Source: Treponema sp. (GTDB lineage Bacteria; Spirochaetota; Spirochaetia; Treponematales; Breznakiellaceae). From it: DNA of 35,340 nt. Where the stretch lies: contig JAISMC010000002.1 in the NCBI GenBank assembly GCA_031276965.1, forward strand, positions 1 through 35,340. The letters run 5' to 3'. Below are positions 15,139 through 23,830 of this stretch, piece after piece. Each line of letters opens with the position of its first letter. Position 1 is the stretch's first letter. A model generated the notes under the pieces. The model did not search any database. It had not been told where the DNA came from and worked only from the letters and a program-made list of their open reading frames with translations. The translations under genes were made by a program, and so were the position numbers.

Positions 15139-15864
15139 ATGGAAGGGGGCGGAACGGCAGACCCCTGCCGGCGGGAAACGGAATCCCGGCGGGGCATTAA
15201 AAGTTACGTGCTCCGGGCGGGCCGGATGAGCGTTTCCCAGCGGCGGTCCTACGAAAAGCTGGCTCCGGTCTACTGTATCTCCCTTAACTCCGCCGGCGGC
15301 AAGGGGCCTTTGGATTACGCCGGGATCTTCGGCAATGACAGGCCCGTTACCGTTGAGATAGGTTTCGGCATGGGGGCTGCCACCGCCCTCATAGCCCGGA
15401 ACAACCCGGAGAAGAACTACCTTGGGATAGAGGTTCACCGGCCCGGCATAGGGAAACTGCTCTGGGAGATAGAAAGACGGGGCCTTGAGAATATCAGAAT
15501 TATCGAACATGACGCAGCGGAGGTTCTGGAAAAGATGATCCCTCCGAATTCCATTTCGGCCTTTCATATTTTTTTCCCCGATCCCTGGCCCAAGAAACGG
15601 CATCATAAACGGCGGCTGATTCAGCGGCCCTTTACGGATCTTCTGGCGGACCGGCTCAGTCCCGGGGGTTATATTTACATGGTTACCGACTGGGCCGAAT
15701 ACGGGGATTGGGCCTTGAGGGAATTTTCCGCCGCCGCGGAACTGGTAAATCCCTCCGGGGGTTTTGCATCTCCCCGGGAATGGAGGCCGGAGACAAAGTT
15801 TGAACGCAAGGGGCTTGATAAACAACATCAGGTACGGGAATTATATTTTGAGAAACCGGCTTAA
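15139..15864 (+). CDS. trmB: tRNA (guanine-N7-)-methyltransferase
   Basis: TrmB methylates G46 in the variable loop of tRNAs using S-adenosylmethionine, in the cytoplasm. The SAM-binding motif EIGFGMGAATALIA lies near residues 73-86. The family hallmark FFPDPWPKKRHHKRR lies near 145-159, and the C-terminal ETKFERKG (near 217-224) matches the TrmB pattern TKFE.RG. At 241 residues the length is normal, with roughly 25 extra N-terminal residues. The start ATG 15139 follows AGGA at short spacing; a later start (M30, after VLRAGR) would also give a complete core. It lies 20 nt before ligA. All catalytic signatures look intact. Confidence 0.95.
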   Translation: MEGGGTADPCRRETESRRGIKSYVLRAGRMSVSQRRSYEKLAPVYCISLNSAGGKGPLDYAGIFGNDRPVTVEIGFGMGAATALIARNNPEKNYLGIEVHRPGIGKLLWEIERRGLENIRIIEHDAAEVLEKMIPPNSISAFHIFFPDPWPKKRHHKRRLIQRPFTDLLADRLSPGGYIYMVTDWAEYGDWALREFSAAAELVNPSGGFASPREWRPETKFERKGLDKQHQVRELYFEKPA

Positions 15865-15884
15865 CGGAATTTTCGGGGGAAGAC

Positions 15885-17831
15885 ATGGCTCAGGCTGAAC
15901 CGGAACGGGTCGCCGCCCTGGAGCGGCTCATCACCTCATACCAGGAATCCTATTATAACGGAGAGGCGGAGATCTCCGACGGGGAATTCGACATCCTCTG
16001 GGATGAGCTGAAAAGGCTCAACCCGGAAAGTCCGGTCCTTAAAAGGATAGGGGCGGACAGCGCCGACGGCTTCCCCAAGGCTAAGCATCTTATCCCCATG
16101 GGAAGTCAGGACAAGGCGGCGAATCCTGAAGAATTCCTTAGTTGGGCGGCGAAGACGGCCCCCCTGAGCTACGTGGTCCAGTACAAGCTGGACGGGGCGA
16201 GCCTGGAACTGCAGTACGGGGAGGGCCGCCTGATCCGGGCCGTTACCCGGGGAGACGGCGTTATGGGCGACGAGATTACCTGGAACGCCCGGCGCATGCA
16301 GGGGGTGATCCCCCGGCTGGGCCTTCCCTTTACCGGCGGTATCCGGGGAGAAGTAGTGATGACCCGCACGGTTTGGATGCAGAAATACGGCGATAAGGCC
16401 AACTGCCGCAATGCCGCCAACGGGATCATGCGCCGGAAGGACGGACTGGGCTGCGAAGATCTTTCTTTCATCGCCTACGACGCCGCCGCCATTGGGGATG
16501 ACCGCTTTTTTACGGATGAGCTTGAAAAAATCGCCTGGCTTGAAGATCAGGGGTTTTCCGTAACCATGACCAGGGAATTTCAAGATCCCGGCGCGATCAT
16601 CGCTTACCGCAGCGAAGTAGCGGAAAGCCGGGAGGTCCTGCCGGTGGACATCGACGGCCTTGTGGTAAAGGACAGGATTACGGACATGACGGATCTCCGC
16701 AGGGACCGGCCGGAGCGGCAGATCGCCTTCAAGTTCGACCTGGAGGTGGCGGTAAGCATACTGAGGGCGGTGGAGTGGAGCGAATCCGGCGCCACCTATA
16801 CCCCCATCGGTATTGTGGATCCGGTCCGCCTGGCGGGTACCACGGTTCAGCGGGCCAACCTTAACAACCCCGATATGATCCGGGTCCTGGGACTTAAAAT
16901 CGGCTCGGCGGTCTCCGTTGTTAAACGGGGGGAGATAATCCCCAAAATTGAGGGGCTTGCCCCGGAAGAAGCCGTCCCGGAGCATATGCGTTCCGGGGAA
17001 GAACGGGATATTGAATTTCCTTCGTTATGCGGAAGCTGCGGAACCCCCCTTGCCAACGAAGGGACCAGGCTTTATTGTCCCAACCCCGGCTGTTCCAAGA
17101 GGCTGCTTCACCGTATGGGAAAGTGGGTTTCGGTCCTGGACATTCGGGAGTTGGGAGAAAAGCTCCTTCAGCAGCTCTATGAAAAAAAGCGGGTCCGGGA
17201 GATTGCCGATTTTTATACCATTACGGCGGAGGAATTGGCCGCTTTTGAACGTATGGGAGAACAGTCCGCCGCCAAAGTGGTGCGTCATATCCGCAGCCCC
17301 CGGCAATTGTCCCTGGCTGCCTTTGTGGCGGGTTTTGATTTTGACGGAGTGGGGGAGACCATCATGGACAAGGTAACGGCGGCGGGCTTTAATACCCTTT
17401 CCAGGCTGCGTTCCGCCTCGGTGGAGGATATAGCCGGGGTATACGGCCTGGGAGCCATCACCGCCCGGACCATTGTTGAGGGCCTCAAAGCCGCCGAAGC
17501 CGAGATGGACCGGGTCCTGGCCGCAGGGGTCATTACCATCGCCCCGCCGCCGGACGAAGCCTCCCAGCCCCTGCGGGGATACTCCTTCTGTTTTACCGGA
17601 GAGCTTTCCTCCATGAAGCGGAATCAGGCGGAAGAAAAGGTAAAGGCCCTGGGGGGAACCGCCAAGTCTTCGGTAGTTAAGGATCTGTCCTTTCTGGTTA
17701 CCAATGATCCCGAATCGGGATCGGGGAAGAACCTCAAGGCCCGGAACTTGGGGGTTCCCGTTATCGGCGAAGAGGAATTTCGCGCCATCCTGGAGGACCC
17801 GTCCAGGGCGGCCTCCCTGTCAAACGCTTAA
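15885..17831 (+). CDS. ligA: NAD+-dependent DNA ligase LigA
   Basis: LigA seals 3'-OH/5'-phosphate nicks in DNA, using NAD+ to adenylate itself; it is essential for replication and repair. At 648 residues it is slightly short of the usual 670. The Ia NAD-binding domain opens with ESYYNGEAEISDGEFD (near 21-36). The adenylated lysine is Lys101 in YKLDGAS, and TRGDGVMGDEIT follows. The OB-fold is followed by a four-cysteine zinc finger (Cys382, 385, 398, 403). Helix-hairpin-helix repeats lie near 450-540, and a BRCT domain (GYSFCFTGELSSMKRNQAEE) begins near 565. ATG 15885 is preceded by a GGGGGA-type ribosome binding site. All domains are present. Three hairpins follow the gene. Confidence 0.97.
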   Translation: MAQAEPERVAALERLITSYQESYYNGEAEISDGEFDILWDELKRLNPESPVLKRIGADSADGFPKAKHLIPMGSQDKAANPEEFLSWAAKTAPLSYVVQYKLDGASLELQYGEGRLIRAVTRGDGVMGDEITWNARRMQGVIPRLGLPFTGGIRGEVVMTRTVWMQKYGDKANCRNAANGIMRRKDGLGCEDLSFIAYDAAAIGDDRFFTDELEKIAWLEDQGFSVTMTREFQDPGAIIAYRSEVAESREVLPVDIDGLVVKDRITDMTDLRRDRPERQIAFKFDLEVAVSILRAVEWSESGATYTPIGIVDPVRLAGTTVQRANLNNPDMIRVLGLKIGSAVSVVKRGEIIPKIEGLAPEEAVPEHMRSGEERDIEFPSLCGSCGTPLANEGTRLYCPNPGCSKRLLHRMGKWVSVLDIRELGEKLLQQLYEKKRVREIADFYTITAEELAAFERMGEQSAAKVVRHIRSPRQLSLAAFVAGFDFDGVGETIMDKVTAAGFNTLSRLRSASVEDIAGVYGLGAITARTIVEGLKAAEAEMDRVLAAGVITIAPPPDEASQPLRGYSFCFTGELSSMKRNQAEEKVKALGGTAKSSVVKDLSFLVTNDPESGSGKNLKARNLGVPVIGEEEFRAILEDPSRAASLSNA

Positions 17832-17860
17832 TGGAGTTGTCCGGGAATTTCAGTAACTAG

Positions 17861-17894
17861 AGGCTTTCCCAAAACTTCAGTTTTTGGGAAAGCT
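17861..17894. terminator. Hairpin 1 after ligA
   Basis: GCTTTCCCAAAA (17863-17874) pairs perfectly with TTTTGGGAAAGC (17882-17893) around a 7-nt loop. The stem starts directly after a TAG at 17859-17861 that is not the ligA stop. It resembles hairpin 3 of this group in sequence. Confidence 0.6.
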
Positions 17895-17909
17895 ACCCTG
17901 AATTTATAT

Positions 17910-17937
17910 GAAAAAGCGGGCTTTAGACCGCTTTTTC
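17910..17937. terminator. Hairpin 2 after ligA: bidirectional intrinsic terminator
   Basis: GAAAAAGCGG (17910-17919) pairs with CCGCTTTTTC (17928-17937), loop of 8 nt. The GC core flanked by A-run and T-run is the classical form that terminates both the ligA transcript and the converging tmk transcript. Confidence 0.75.
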
Positions 17938-17940
17938 GGA

Positions 17941-17977
17941 AGCTTTTTCCAAAACTAACCGAGTTTTGGAAAAAGCT
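17941..17977. terminator. Hairpin 3 after ligA: perfect 16-bp stem
   Basis: AGCTTTTTCCAAAACT (17941-17956) pairs perfectly with AGTTTTGGAAAAAGCT (17962-17977), loop AACCG. It ends 2 nt before the TAG stop of the converging minus-strand gene and shares the pattern AGCTTT..CCAAAACT with hairpin 1. Confidence 0.65.
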
Positions 17978-17979
17978 CA

Positions 17980-18609
17980 CTAGTAGGTGTTTTCGTCCAT
18001 GGCCTGGAAACGTTCCCGGACCCGCTGGAGCAGATCCAGCTCCCGGCGGATGATCTTTTCGTAATCCAGGGACTTATCCTCAATGCGGCCCGCTTCATCC
18101 TCCCAGAACTGTACATTGGCCAGATTGATAAAGCGGAAACGCCGGTCCTGGGATTTGGCGGCCCATTCGGAAGCGTCTTTCCAGTAGAAGAGGGCGGTGC
18201 GGAAACAGGTCTCGGCGGTTTCCAGGCTTTCCAGGTTTTGTTCTTTCCATGGGGCGTTGTAAAAATAGGCGTTCCGCTTATTCCACTTATTCCCCAGGTA
18301 GAGGTACTGCTCGATTAGCTTGAGGTTCAGGTGCATCATAAAGAGGTAGCGGTACTTTTCCCACTGGGTTTCGTTTTCAATCAGCGCCAGCGCATAGAGG
18401 GGATTGGCAAAATCCGCCTTTACCGCCTGCTCAAGCCAGTAGATATTCTCCATGGTATCGTCGGGATACTGGATATAGTGGAGATGGAAGAGCCTAAAGT
18501 ACTGCTCCTTATACCGGACCAGGTAAGCTTCCGCTGCGGGGGCGGCCAGAGAGAGGAACATAAATACAAGCAGGGCAAAGGCGCAGGCCTTAAAAAAACG
18601 GTTTCTCAT
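17980..18609 (-). CDS. Small exported helical protein, unknown function
   Basis: From ATG 18609 the product is 209 residues. An in-frame TTG at 18624, 2 nt after the tmk stop and 9 nt after an AAGG, would add five residues and is a real alternative, because the ATG has no clear ribosome binding site. The N-terminus MRNRFFKACAFALLVFMFLSLAAPAAEA is a signal peptide. The mature chain is rich in Tyr, Trp and Phe and helical (YLVRYKEQYFRLFHLHYIQYP, given here only to residue 45). Its C-terminal half has charged helices and ends QAMDENTY. It forms a two-gene operon with tmk; I recall a hypothetical gene next to tmk in T. pallidum too. Function unknown. Confidence 0.8.
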   Translation of the reverse strand: MRNRFFKACAFALLVFMFLSLAAPAAEAYLVRYKEQYFRLFHLHYIQYPDDTMENIYWLEQAVKADFANPLYALALIENETQWEKYRYLFMMHLNLKLIEQYLYLGNKWNKRNAYFYNAPWKEQNLESLETAETCFRTALFYWKDASEWAAKSQDRRFRFINLANVQFWEDEAGRIEDKSLDYEKIIRRELDLLQRVRERFQAMDENTY

Positions 18610-18626
18610 AGCTTGAAGGTACAAAA

Positions 18627-19271
18627 CTAAGCCTTGTACTTTCTCATTATCGGCAGTTTTTTAAGCTCCCCCCAGACCGCCTCCGCCACTTCCTCCGGGG
18701 ACAGGGAGGCGTCAAGGTACGCCACCCGCACCCCTCCCGCTTCATAACGGGGGAGGATACGGTGGTAACGGCGCCGGATCTCAACCTGGAATTCCAAGTA
18801 TTCATAGCAATCCTTAACGGGCCGGTTTTCCAGCCGTTTCAGGGCAATTTCGGGATCTATGTCGAAAAAGAGGAGCAGTTCCGGGCCGGGGAAGTCCCGG
18901 TTTAGGCGTTCCGGCAGTTCTTCCCCGCAATCCAGGCTTTGGTATACCAGAGAGGAAGGGGTATAACGGTCGGAAACCGTCAGTTCCCCCCGTCCGCACC
19001 GGCCGGCAATCCCCTCTTTTCCGTACAAATGTTCGTTCCGGTCCGCCGAAAAGAGCCGGGCGGTCGTCTTTGGATCCAGGACCAGATCTTCCCGCAGGGC
19101 CCGGCGGATCAGTTCCCCGATGGGCCCGGCGGTGGGTTCGAAGGTGGCGTAAAAAGGCGGGAGGGACCGGTTTTCCTGCCGGGAAAAACGTTTTTGCAGC
19201 AGATCCAACTGAGTGGAAGTTCCACTTCCGTCCCCGCCTTCAAAAACGACAAAATTATGTATAATTAACAT
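18627..19271 (-). CDS. tmk: Thymidylate kinase with atypical P-loop
   Basis: Thymidylate kinase phosphorylates dTMP to dTDP in the cytoplasm. From ATG 19271 the protein is 214 residues, the normal length; the frame is open further upstream but that stretch covers the promoter. The N-terminus VVFEGGDGSGTSTQLDLL aligns with the family P-loop FEG.DGSGKSTQ, but the invariant lysine is replaced by threonine (codon ACT). The other signatures are present: ATFEPTAGPIGELIR near residues 38-52, the substrate motif SDRYTPSSLVYQ near 100-111, and a lid region with RRRYHRI near 180. There is no Shine-Dalgarno sequence and the -10 box is only 10 nt from the ATG. A 2-17 nt gap separates it from the downstream exported-protein gene. 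Confidence 0.92.
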   Translation of the reverse strand: MLIIHNFVVFEGGDGSGTSTQLDLLQKRFSRQENRSLPPFYATFEPTAGPIGELIRRALREDLVLDPKTTARLFSADRNEHLYGKEGIAGRCGRGELTVSDRYTPSSLVYQSLDCGEELPERLNRDFPGPELLLFFDIDPEIALKRLENRPVKDCYEYLEFQVEIRRRYHRILPRYEAGGVRVAYLDASLSPEEVAEAVWGELKKLPIMRKYKA

Positions 19272-19281
19272 AACATTGTTT

Positions 19282-19311
19282 GTTATAACATGGTGGCAGA
19301 AAAAGAAACAA
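19282..19311 (-). promoter_or_regulatory. Possible tmk promoter in the tmk/tamB divergent region
   Basis: On minus: TTGTTT (19311 to 19306), 18 bp, TATAAC (19287 to 19282), then 10 nt to the tmk ATG. The -10 lies in a perfect 10-bp palindrome TGTTATAACA. On plus, a TATAAT at 19260-19265 could serve tamB with a leader of about 115 nt, though its -35 is poor. Confidence 0.4.
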
Positions 19312-19388
19312 TTCCGCTTCGCCGATACTATGAATATCCGCCGCAGGCTGATGGTTTTAACCTCGGGAGTTATTGAGAAGGATGCCAG

Positions 19389-22300
19389 GTGATCGCCGGT
19401 AGACAAAAAAAATTGCCCCTTTTTCTCCGTTTCATCCTGGTTTTCCTTGTCTTTTGGATTAGTACCGCGGCGGCGTCTTTTCTTCTCTGGCCCCTGGAAA
19501 TTGCCTTGAAAGCGGGTATGACGGAACTGCGGGATCATGTCGTGACGGAGGCCGAGTCCTACCTGGGACGTACCATCGAATACGGATCTATAGGTCCCTC
19601 CCTCTTTGGTATTCTTGATATACGGAATGTCAGGATATACCGCCGGGATTCGGCGGAGCCGGCGGTTGTCTGTTCCCGGTTCAGGGTTTCCTATTCCCTC
19701 AGGGAACTTCTCCTTGCCCTTGGCGGCGGGAAGCCGGAAAATCTTACCCGGGCGATCCGTTCGATCCGTATCGACAGGCCCGTGGTAAACCTCGATTTGG
19801 AGGAAGACGCCGATCTAATCGCCCTGTTTTCCTCCGATGAGGATTCTCCGCGGAAACGCTTTACCCTTAGGGCGGATCTGCTCCCGGATAATCTGCTCAT
19901 CCGGGTTCGGGGCGGAGCCTTCCGCCTCAGCTCCCGGGGAAACAGCTGTTTCCTGACAGGGCTTTCTCTGGATGCTTCCACCGGGGAACGAATCTCCCTC
20001 CGGGGCCGCTGGGATGGGGAGGGACGGCTGACGGAGCTTTTTAAGCCCCAGGAGACTGCGGTAATCTCCGCTGCCTGCGATTTTGAAGGTGAATTTACCC
20101 AGGATTTGACCCAGGGAAGCCTTACCCTGACGGTTCCTGCCCTTTCCTCGGAACAGTTCAGCCTCAGAAGCATCACCGCCAGCCTTATTTTGGCGGACCG
20201 GCGGCTTGAAGTACGGAAAATCCGGGATCACGCCCCCTTCGATCTCCATATGGGTTATGAGTTTGACAGCCGCCGTTTTTACGGTGAATTCAGGGCCGAG
20301 GAATTTGCCGTCCGGGAACTGGTTTCTTTCCGGGGTCCCTGGAACAACTACGAGCCCTTTCTGGATCTACGAAGTACCGGTTATGTCCTGCTGGAGGGAG
20401 ATGACGGAAAGTTCAACTATAGCTTTGATCTTTCCGGCAGCATCCCTCCGGGGAAATCTCCCGGCCTTTCCTATGATCTGGCAGGCAGGGGGAATGAAGA
20501 CCGTCTGGGCTTTGACCGCTGCCGGATTCAGTTTCCCCAGGGCAGTATCCGCTATACCGGCGGCATCGGCTTTAAGCCCTGGTCGCCTCAGGGACACATT
20601 ACCGTTTCGGATCTCAGTCTCACCGGAAACGGCAGTATCAATGCCGAACTGGATCTTGTTACCCGGAATAATGAGATAAGCCTTTCGGGGGAAAATTTGT
20701 CCCTGGGGCCGGTAGTTCTATCCTCCCTTTCCGGGGCGCTGCTCCAGGAGGAGGAGAGCCTTTTCTTCAGTATCGCCGCCCTCCGCTCAAACTTAGGGGA
20801 GACAAGCTCCGTTTTTCTGGACGGCTCCTATACAAGAAGAAATCAGGGGACCCTTAATCCCCGGCGCCTTGAGACAAGCCTGAATTTCGGTGTCTTTGCG
20901 CTGACGGATATGCTGGATATGGCCCGGCCCCTGGTTTCCCTTGAGAAAATACCCGGTTTTACCGGGGATCTCCTCGGGGATTTGAAGCTGAGTACCGAGG
21001 TATTTATCACCACCGATTTTGAACATATCCTCTACAATGTTCCCCGTTTTGTACTTGTCCGGGGGGAAGAGGAGGCCCTCTCCGTGTCCATATCGGGGAC
21101 GGATCGGCGTTTTGATCTAAGCGAAGGACGTATCTTCCGGTCCGGTAAATACGCCGATTTTGCGGGGTCCGGAGATTTTGAGAACCCCCAGGATATTGCC
21201 TTCTCCCTCAGATTTGCCTATTTGGATCTGGCCTATTATCTTGAAGGAGTAATCCTGGACCGCCGGTCCTTAAGCATTCAAGGTTCCTACGGTCTTTCCG
21301 CTTATATCGGCGCCACCGGTTCGGGAACTTATTCGGGTTACCTCCAGGCCGAGGATATGCCCATCCCCTCGGGGGAACAGTTTGCCCTGTTAAGCTTTTT
21401 CAGTTCCCTGCGTTACGGCGGCCCCTCCTTCTGGTCCGCAGAGATCGACCGTTTTGAGATAACCAATCTGGCTACCCCTGCCTCTGATTCCACCTCCCTA
21501 AGCTTTACTGCCCTGGCGGATCAGGACGGCGTTCAGCTTACCCGGTTTGTATTTGATGATGGCCGGGGGGTTCTTACGGGGGGCGCCGGCGTATCCTGGG
21601 ATCCGGGCTTTTCTCAGGTCCGGGGCAGCGGCTTCATCAGCGACAGCAGCGGCCAGGAACGGCTGGATCTGAGCGGAGGTTATGACGGGGAATTGATGGA
21701 ACTTACCCTCCTGTCCTCCCGAATACAGCTTAGCCGTTTTGTGCGGAATGCCCGGGGGGCCCTGCTTACGGGGGATCTGAACTTAACCTGGCGTTCTCCG
21801 TCATCCTTTAGGGCGGATCTGAACCTCAGCTCCCTCTCGGCCCGGATTGGCAAATGGGAACTGGCCGCCGCCGCCCGGGGTTCTCTTACGGAAGAGGCCC
21901 TGATCGTCAGCGACATCAGGGTGGACTATGGGGATCTGCTGGCAGAGGTTCCTTATTTTTCGGTGGATCTGGGGGCAGCCCGGGCGGAAACCAGGGCCTA
22001 TATCCGGGGCGGCATGGGATGGTTCCTGGAGACCTCCTTCGGGTTTGAGGCGGACTTCGAGCCGGTCCGGTCCTGGTTTGATATGTCCCGGGCGCTTGAT
22101 ACTTTCAGCGGAAAGCTTCACGTAGACACCGCCCGTTTCGACGCCATGGAAGCGGAGGGAGCCTTTGATTTTACCTTTTCCCGCACCAGGGATCTTTTTG
22201 CCCTTGCCGGGGGTCCCCGGAACATGATCCGCATGCAGGTAAATCCCCAGGGGGATTTCTACATGGGTCTCTCCCACCCATCTCCGGTCCGGGGATCCTT

Positions 22301-23768
22301 CATCGGCAGCCTCAACTCCGAAACCATCGACGCCCAGGTTTCGGACCTCTATGTGGACCTGGAAGCTCTTTCTAAATTCCTGCCCCGCAAGGATATCATC
22401 GAATTTCCCGGAGGTTTTGTAACCGGGGCGGTCCAGATCCGGGGACCCTTGAGGGATCCTGAATTTTTCGGCGCCGTCTACGGGTCCAGCGTCAGGATCA
22501 AGGTTCCCCGTTTTCTTGCGGAGGAGATAGGCCCCGTACCGGTGGACATAAGCCTGGACGGCGATGAGATGAGCTTCGGTCCCCTTATTGCCCCCGTGGG
22601 TAAGGGGGAAGGGAAAGTTTCGGGCTGGTTCATCTTTAACCGGTGGGTCCCCGATACCTTTGATATAGACATCGATGTAGCCGACGGGGCGGCCATCCCC
22701 TTCGTCCTGGACATTATGGGTTTTATGGCCGCCGGGGAAACCTGGGGGCATGTTAACCTTTCCCTGGAAGATCTGATCCTCACCATTTCGGGGGATGTGA
22801 CGGGGCAGAATACGCAGATGACGATGAATATTCAGGAGCTGAGGGAAGGCCGGGATTCCGGCCCCTCCACCAAGGTGTCGATTGTTACGGATCTTACCAT
22901 CCGGGCGGGGAGAAAAGTGGAATTTGCCTGGCCCGAGGTAATGCCCATCCTGCGGGCCTATGCGGATGCGGGGAGTGAAATTGCGGTAACGAGCGATCAG
23001 TCTACGGGCCGCTATACCCTGGCGGGGGATGTCAGGCTGCGGAGCGGGGAAATATACTATTTCCAGCGCAGTTTCTATCTAAAAGAGGGGATCCTTACAT
23101 TCAACGAAAACGAGCTCCGTTTTGATCCCCTTATCAGCGCCCGGGCGGAAATCCGGGACCGGAACGACGAGGGCCCCGTAACCATCGCCATGATCATAGA
23201 CAACGCTCCCCTCCTGTCCTTTACCGCCCGTTTTGAATCAACCCCGGCCCTCTCCCAGCTGGAAATTTTCTCCCTTTTGGGGCAGAATTTAACGGGAGCT
23301 CCCTCAGGGGAGGAGGGGGGGGTAATTCCCAATGCCTTTGTACTGGCCACCTCGGACCTTTTGGCCCAATTGGAGGTGGTCCGGGGTCTGGAGCGGAATG
23401 TACGGGATTTTTTAAGACTGGATATGTTCTCGGTCCGTACCCAGGCCCTTCAGAATGCGATGCTCATGGTTACGGGACTCCAGGATCCCGTTGACAGGAT
23501 AGACCGGGTCGGTAACTATTTTGATAATACGACGGTTTTCTTTGGTAAATATGTACGTTCCGACATGTTTATTCAGTCTATGCTGTCCTTAAGGTACGAC
23601 GAGACCCAGGAACGTTTTGGGGGGCTGCGCTTTGAGCCGGATATAGGCATAGAACTGCAGAGCCCCCTTTTTGCCATACGGTGGAATTTTGCCCCCGCCT
23701 TTGGCGATAACGATACTGTTTTTATGGATGACGTTTCTTTTACCCTGACCTGGAGGTGGACCTTCTGA
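19389..23768 (+). CDS. tamB: TamB/AsmA-like envelope lipid-transport or barrel-assembly protein (DUF490)
   Basis: The 1459-residue product starts at GTG 19389 with AAGGA six bases upstream. Residues about 10-40 form a single transmembrane anchor (FLRFILVFLVFW); the remainder is a long chain of beta-strands, the usual TamB/AsmA-like build of a periplasm-spanning groove. The C-terminal 350 residues match the DUF490 pattern, including a stretch near 1210-1240 with LAGDVRLRSGEIYYFQRSF, then LTFNENELRFDPLISARAE, and the final strand VSFTLTWRWTF ending in Phe. TamB-family proteins are implicated in phospholipid transport and outer-membrane protein assembly. It lies 62 bp upstream of bamA, with no tamA gene in between; BamA itself may be the partner. 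The length is at the upper normal range. Confidence 0.88.
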   Translation: MIAGRQKKLPLFLRFILVFLVFWISTAAASFLLWPLEIALKAGMTELRDHVVTEAESYLGRTIEYGSIGPSLFGILDIRNVRIYRRDSAEPAVVCSRFRVSYSLRELLLALGGGKPENLTRAIRSIRIDRPVVNLDLEEDADLIALFSSDEDSPRKRFTLRADLLPDNLLIRVRGGAFRLSSRGNSCFLTGLSLDASTGERISLRGRWDGEGRLTELFKPQETAVISAACDFEGEFTQDLTQGSLTLTVPALSSEQFSLRSITASLILADRRLEVRKIRDHAPFDLHMGYEFDSRRFYGEFRAEEFAVRELVSFRGPWNNYEPFLDLRSTGYVLLEGDDGKFNYSFDLSGSIPPGKSPGLSYDLAGRGNEDRLGFDRCRIQFPQGSIRYTGGIGFKPWSPQGHITVSDLSLTGNGSINAELDLVTRNNEISLSGENLSLGPVVLSSLSGALLQEEESLFFSIAALRSNLGETSSVFLDGSYTRRNQGTLNPRRLETSLNFGVFALTDMLDMARPLVSLEKIPGFTGDLLGDLKLSTEVFITTDFEHILYNVPRFVLVRGEEEALSVSISGTDRRFDLSEGRIFRSGKYADFAGSGDFENPQDIAFSLRFAYLDLAYYLEGVILDRRSLSIQGSYGLSAYIGATGSGTYSGYLQAEDMPIPSGEQFALLSFFSSLRYGGPSFWSAEIDRFEITNLATPASDSTSLSFTALADQDGVQLTRFVFDDGRGVLTGGAGVSWDPGFSQVRGSGFISDSSGQERLDLSGGYDGELMELTLLSSRIQLSRFVRNARGALLTGDLNLTWRSPSSFRADLNLSSLSARIGKWELAAAARGSLTEEALIVSDIRVDYGDLLAEVPYFSVDLGAARAETRAYIRGGMGWFLETSFGFEADFEPVRSWFDMSRALDTFSGKLHVDTARFDAMEAEGAFDFTFSRTRDLFALAGGPRNMIRMQVNPQGDFYMGLSHPSPVRGSFIGSLNSETIDAQVSDLYVDLEALSKFLPRKDIIEFPGGFVTGAVQIRGPLRDPEFFGAVYGSSVRIKVPRFLAEEIGPVPVDISLDGDEMSFGPLIAPVGKGEGKVSGWFIFNRWVPDTFDIDIDVADGAAIPFVLDIMGFMAAGETWGHVNLSLEDLILTISGDVTGQNTQMTMNIQELREGRDSGPSTKVSIVTDLTIRAGRKVEFAWPEVMPILRAYADAGSEIAVTSDQSTGRYTLAGDVRLRSGEIYYFQRSFYLKEGILTFNENELRFDPLISARAEIRDRNDEGPVTIAMIIDNAPLLSFTARFESTPALSQLEIFSLLGQNLTGAPSGEEGGVIPNAFVLATSDLLAQLEVVRGLERNVRDFLRLDMFSVRTQALQNAMLMVTGLQDPVDRIDRVGNYFDNTTVFFGKYVRSDMFIQSMLSLRYDETQERFGGLRFEPDIGIELQSPLFAIRWNFAPAFGDNDTVFMDDVSFTLTWRWTF

Positions 23769-23830
23769 CAGGAACTGGAGGGGTTCATCTTTTATTTGGA
23801 AAAGTGTATTCTGCTATTAAGGGAGCTTAG

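Noticed and set aside
19272-19538. N-terminal extension of tmk to 303 residues
   Set aside because: It would place 89 non-conserved basic residues before the P-loop and would overlap the tmk promoter and the start of the tamB-like gene.
21801-22751. 316-codon minus-strand frame in the tamB region
   Set aside because: Antisense shadow of the TamB-like gene; the sequence is proline- and glycine-rich, without structure.
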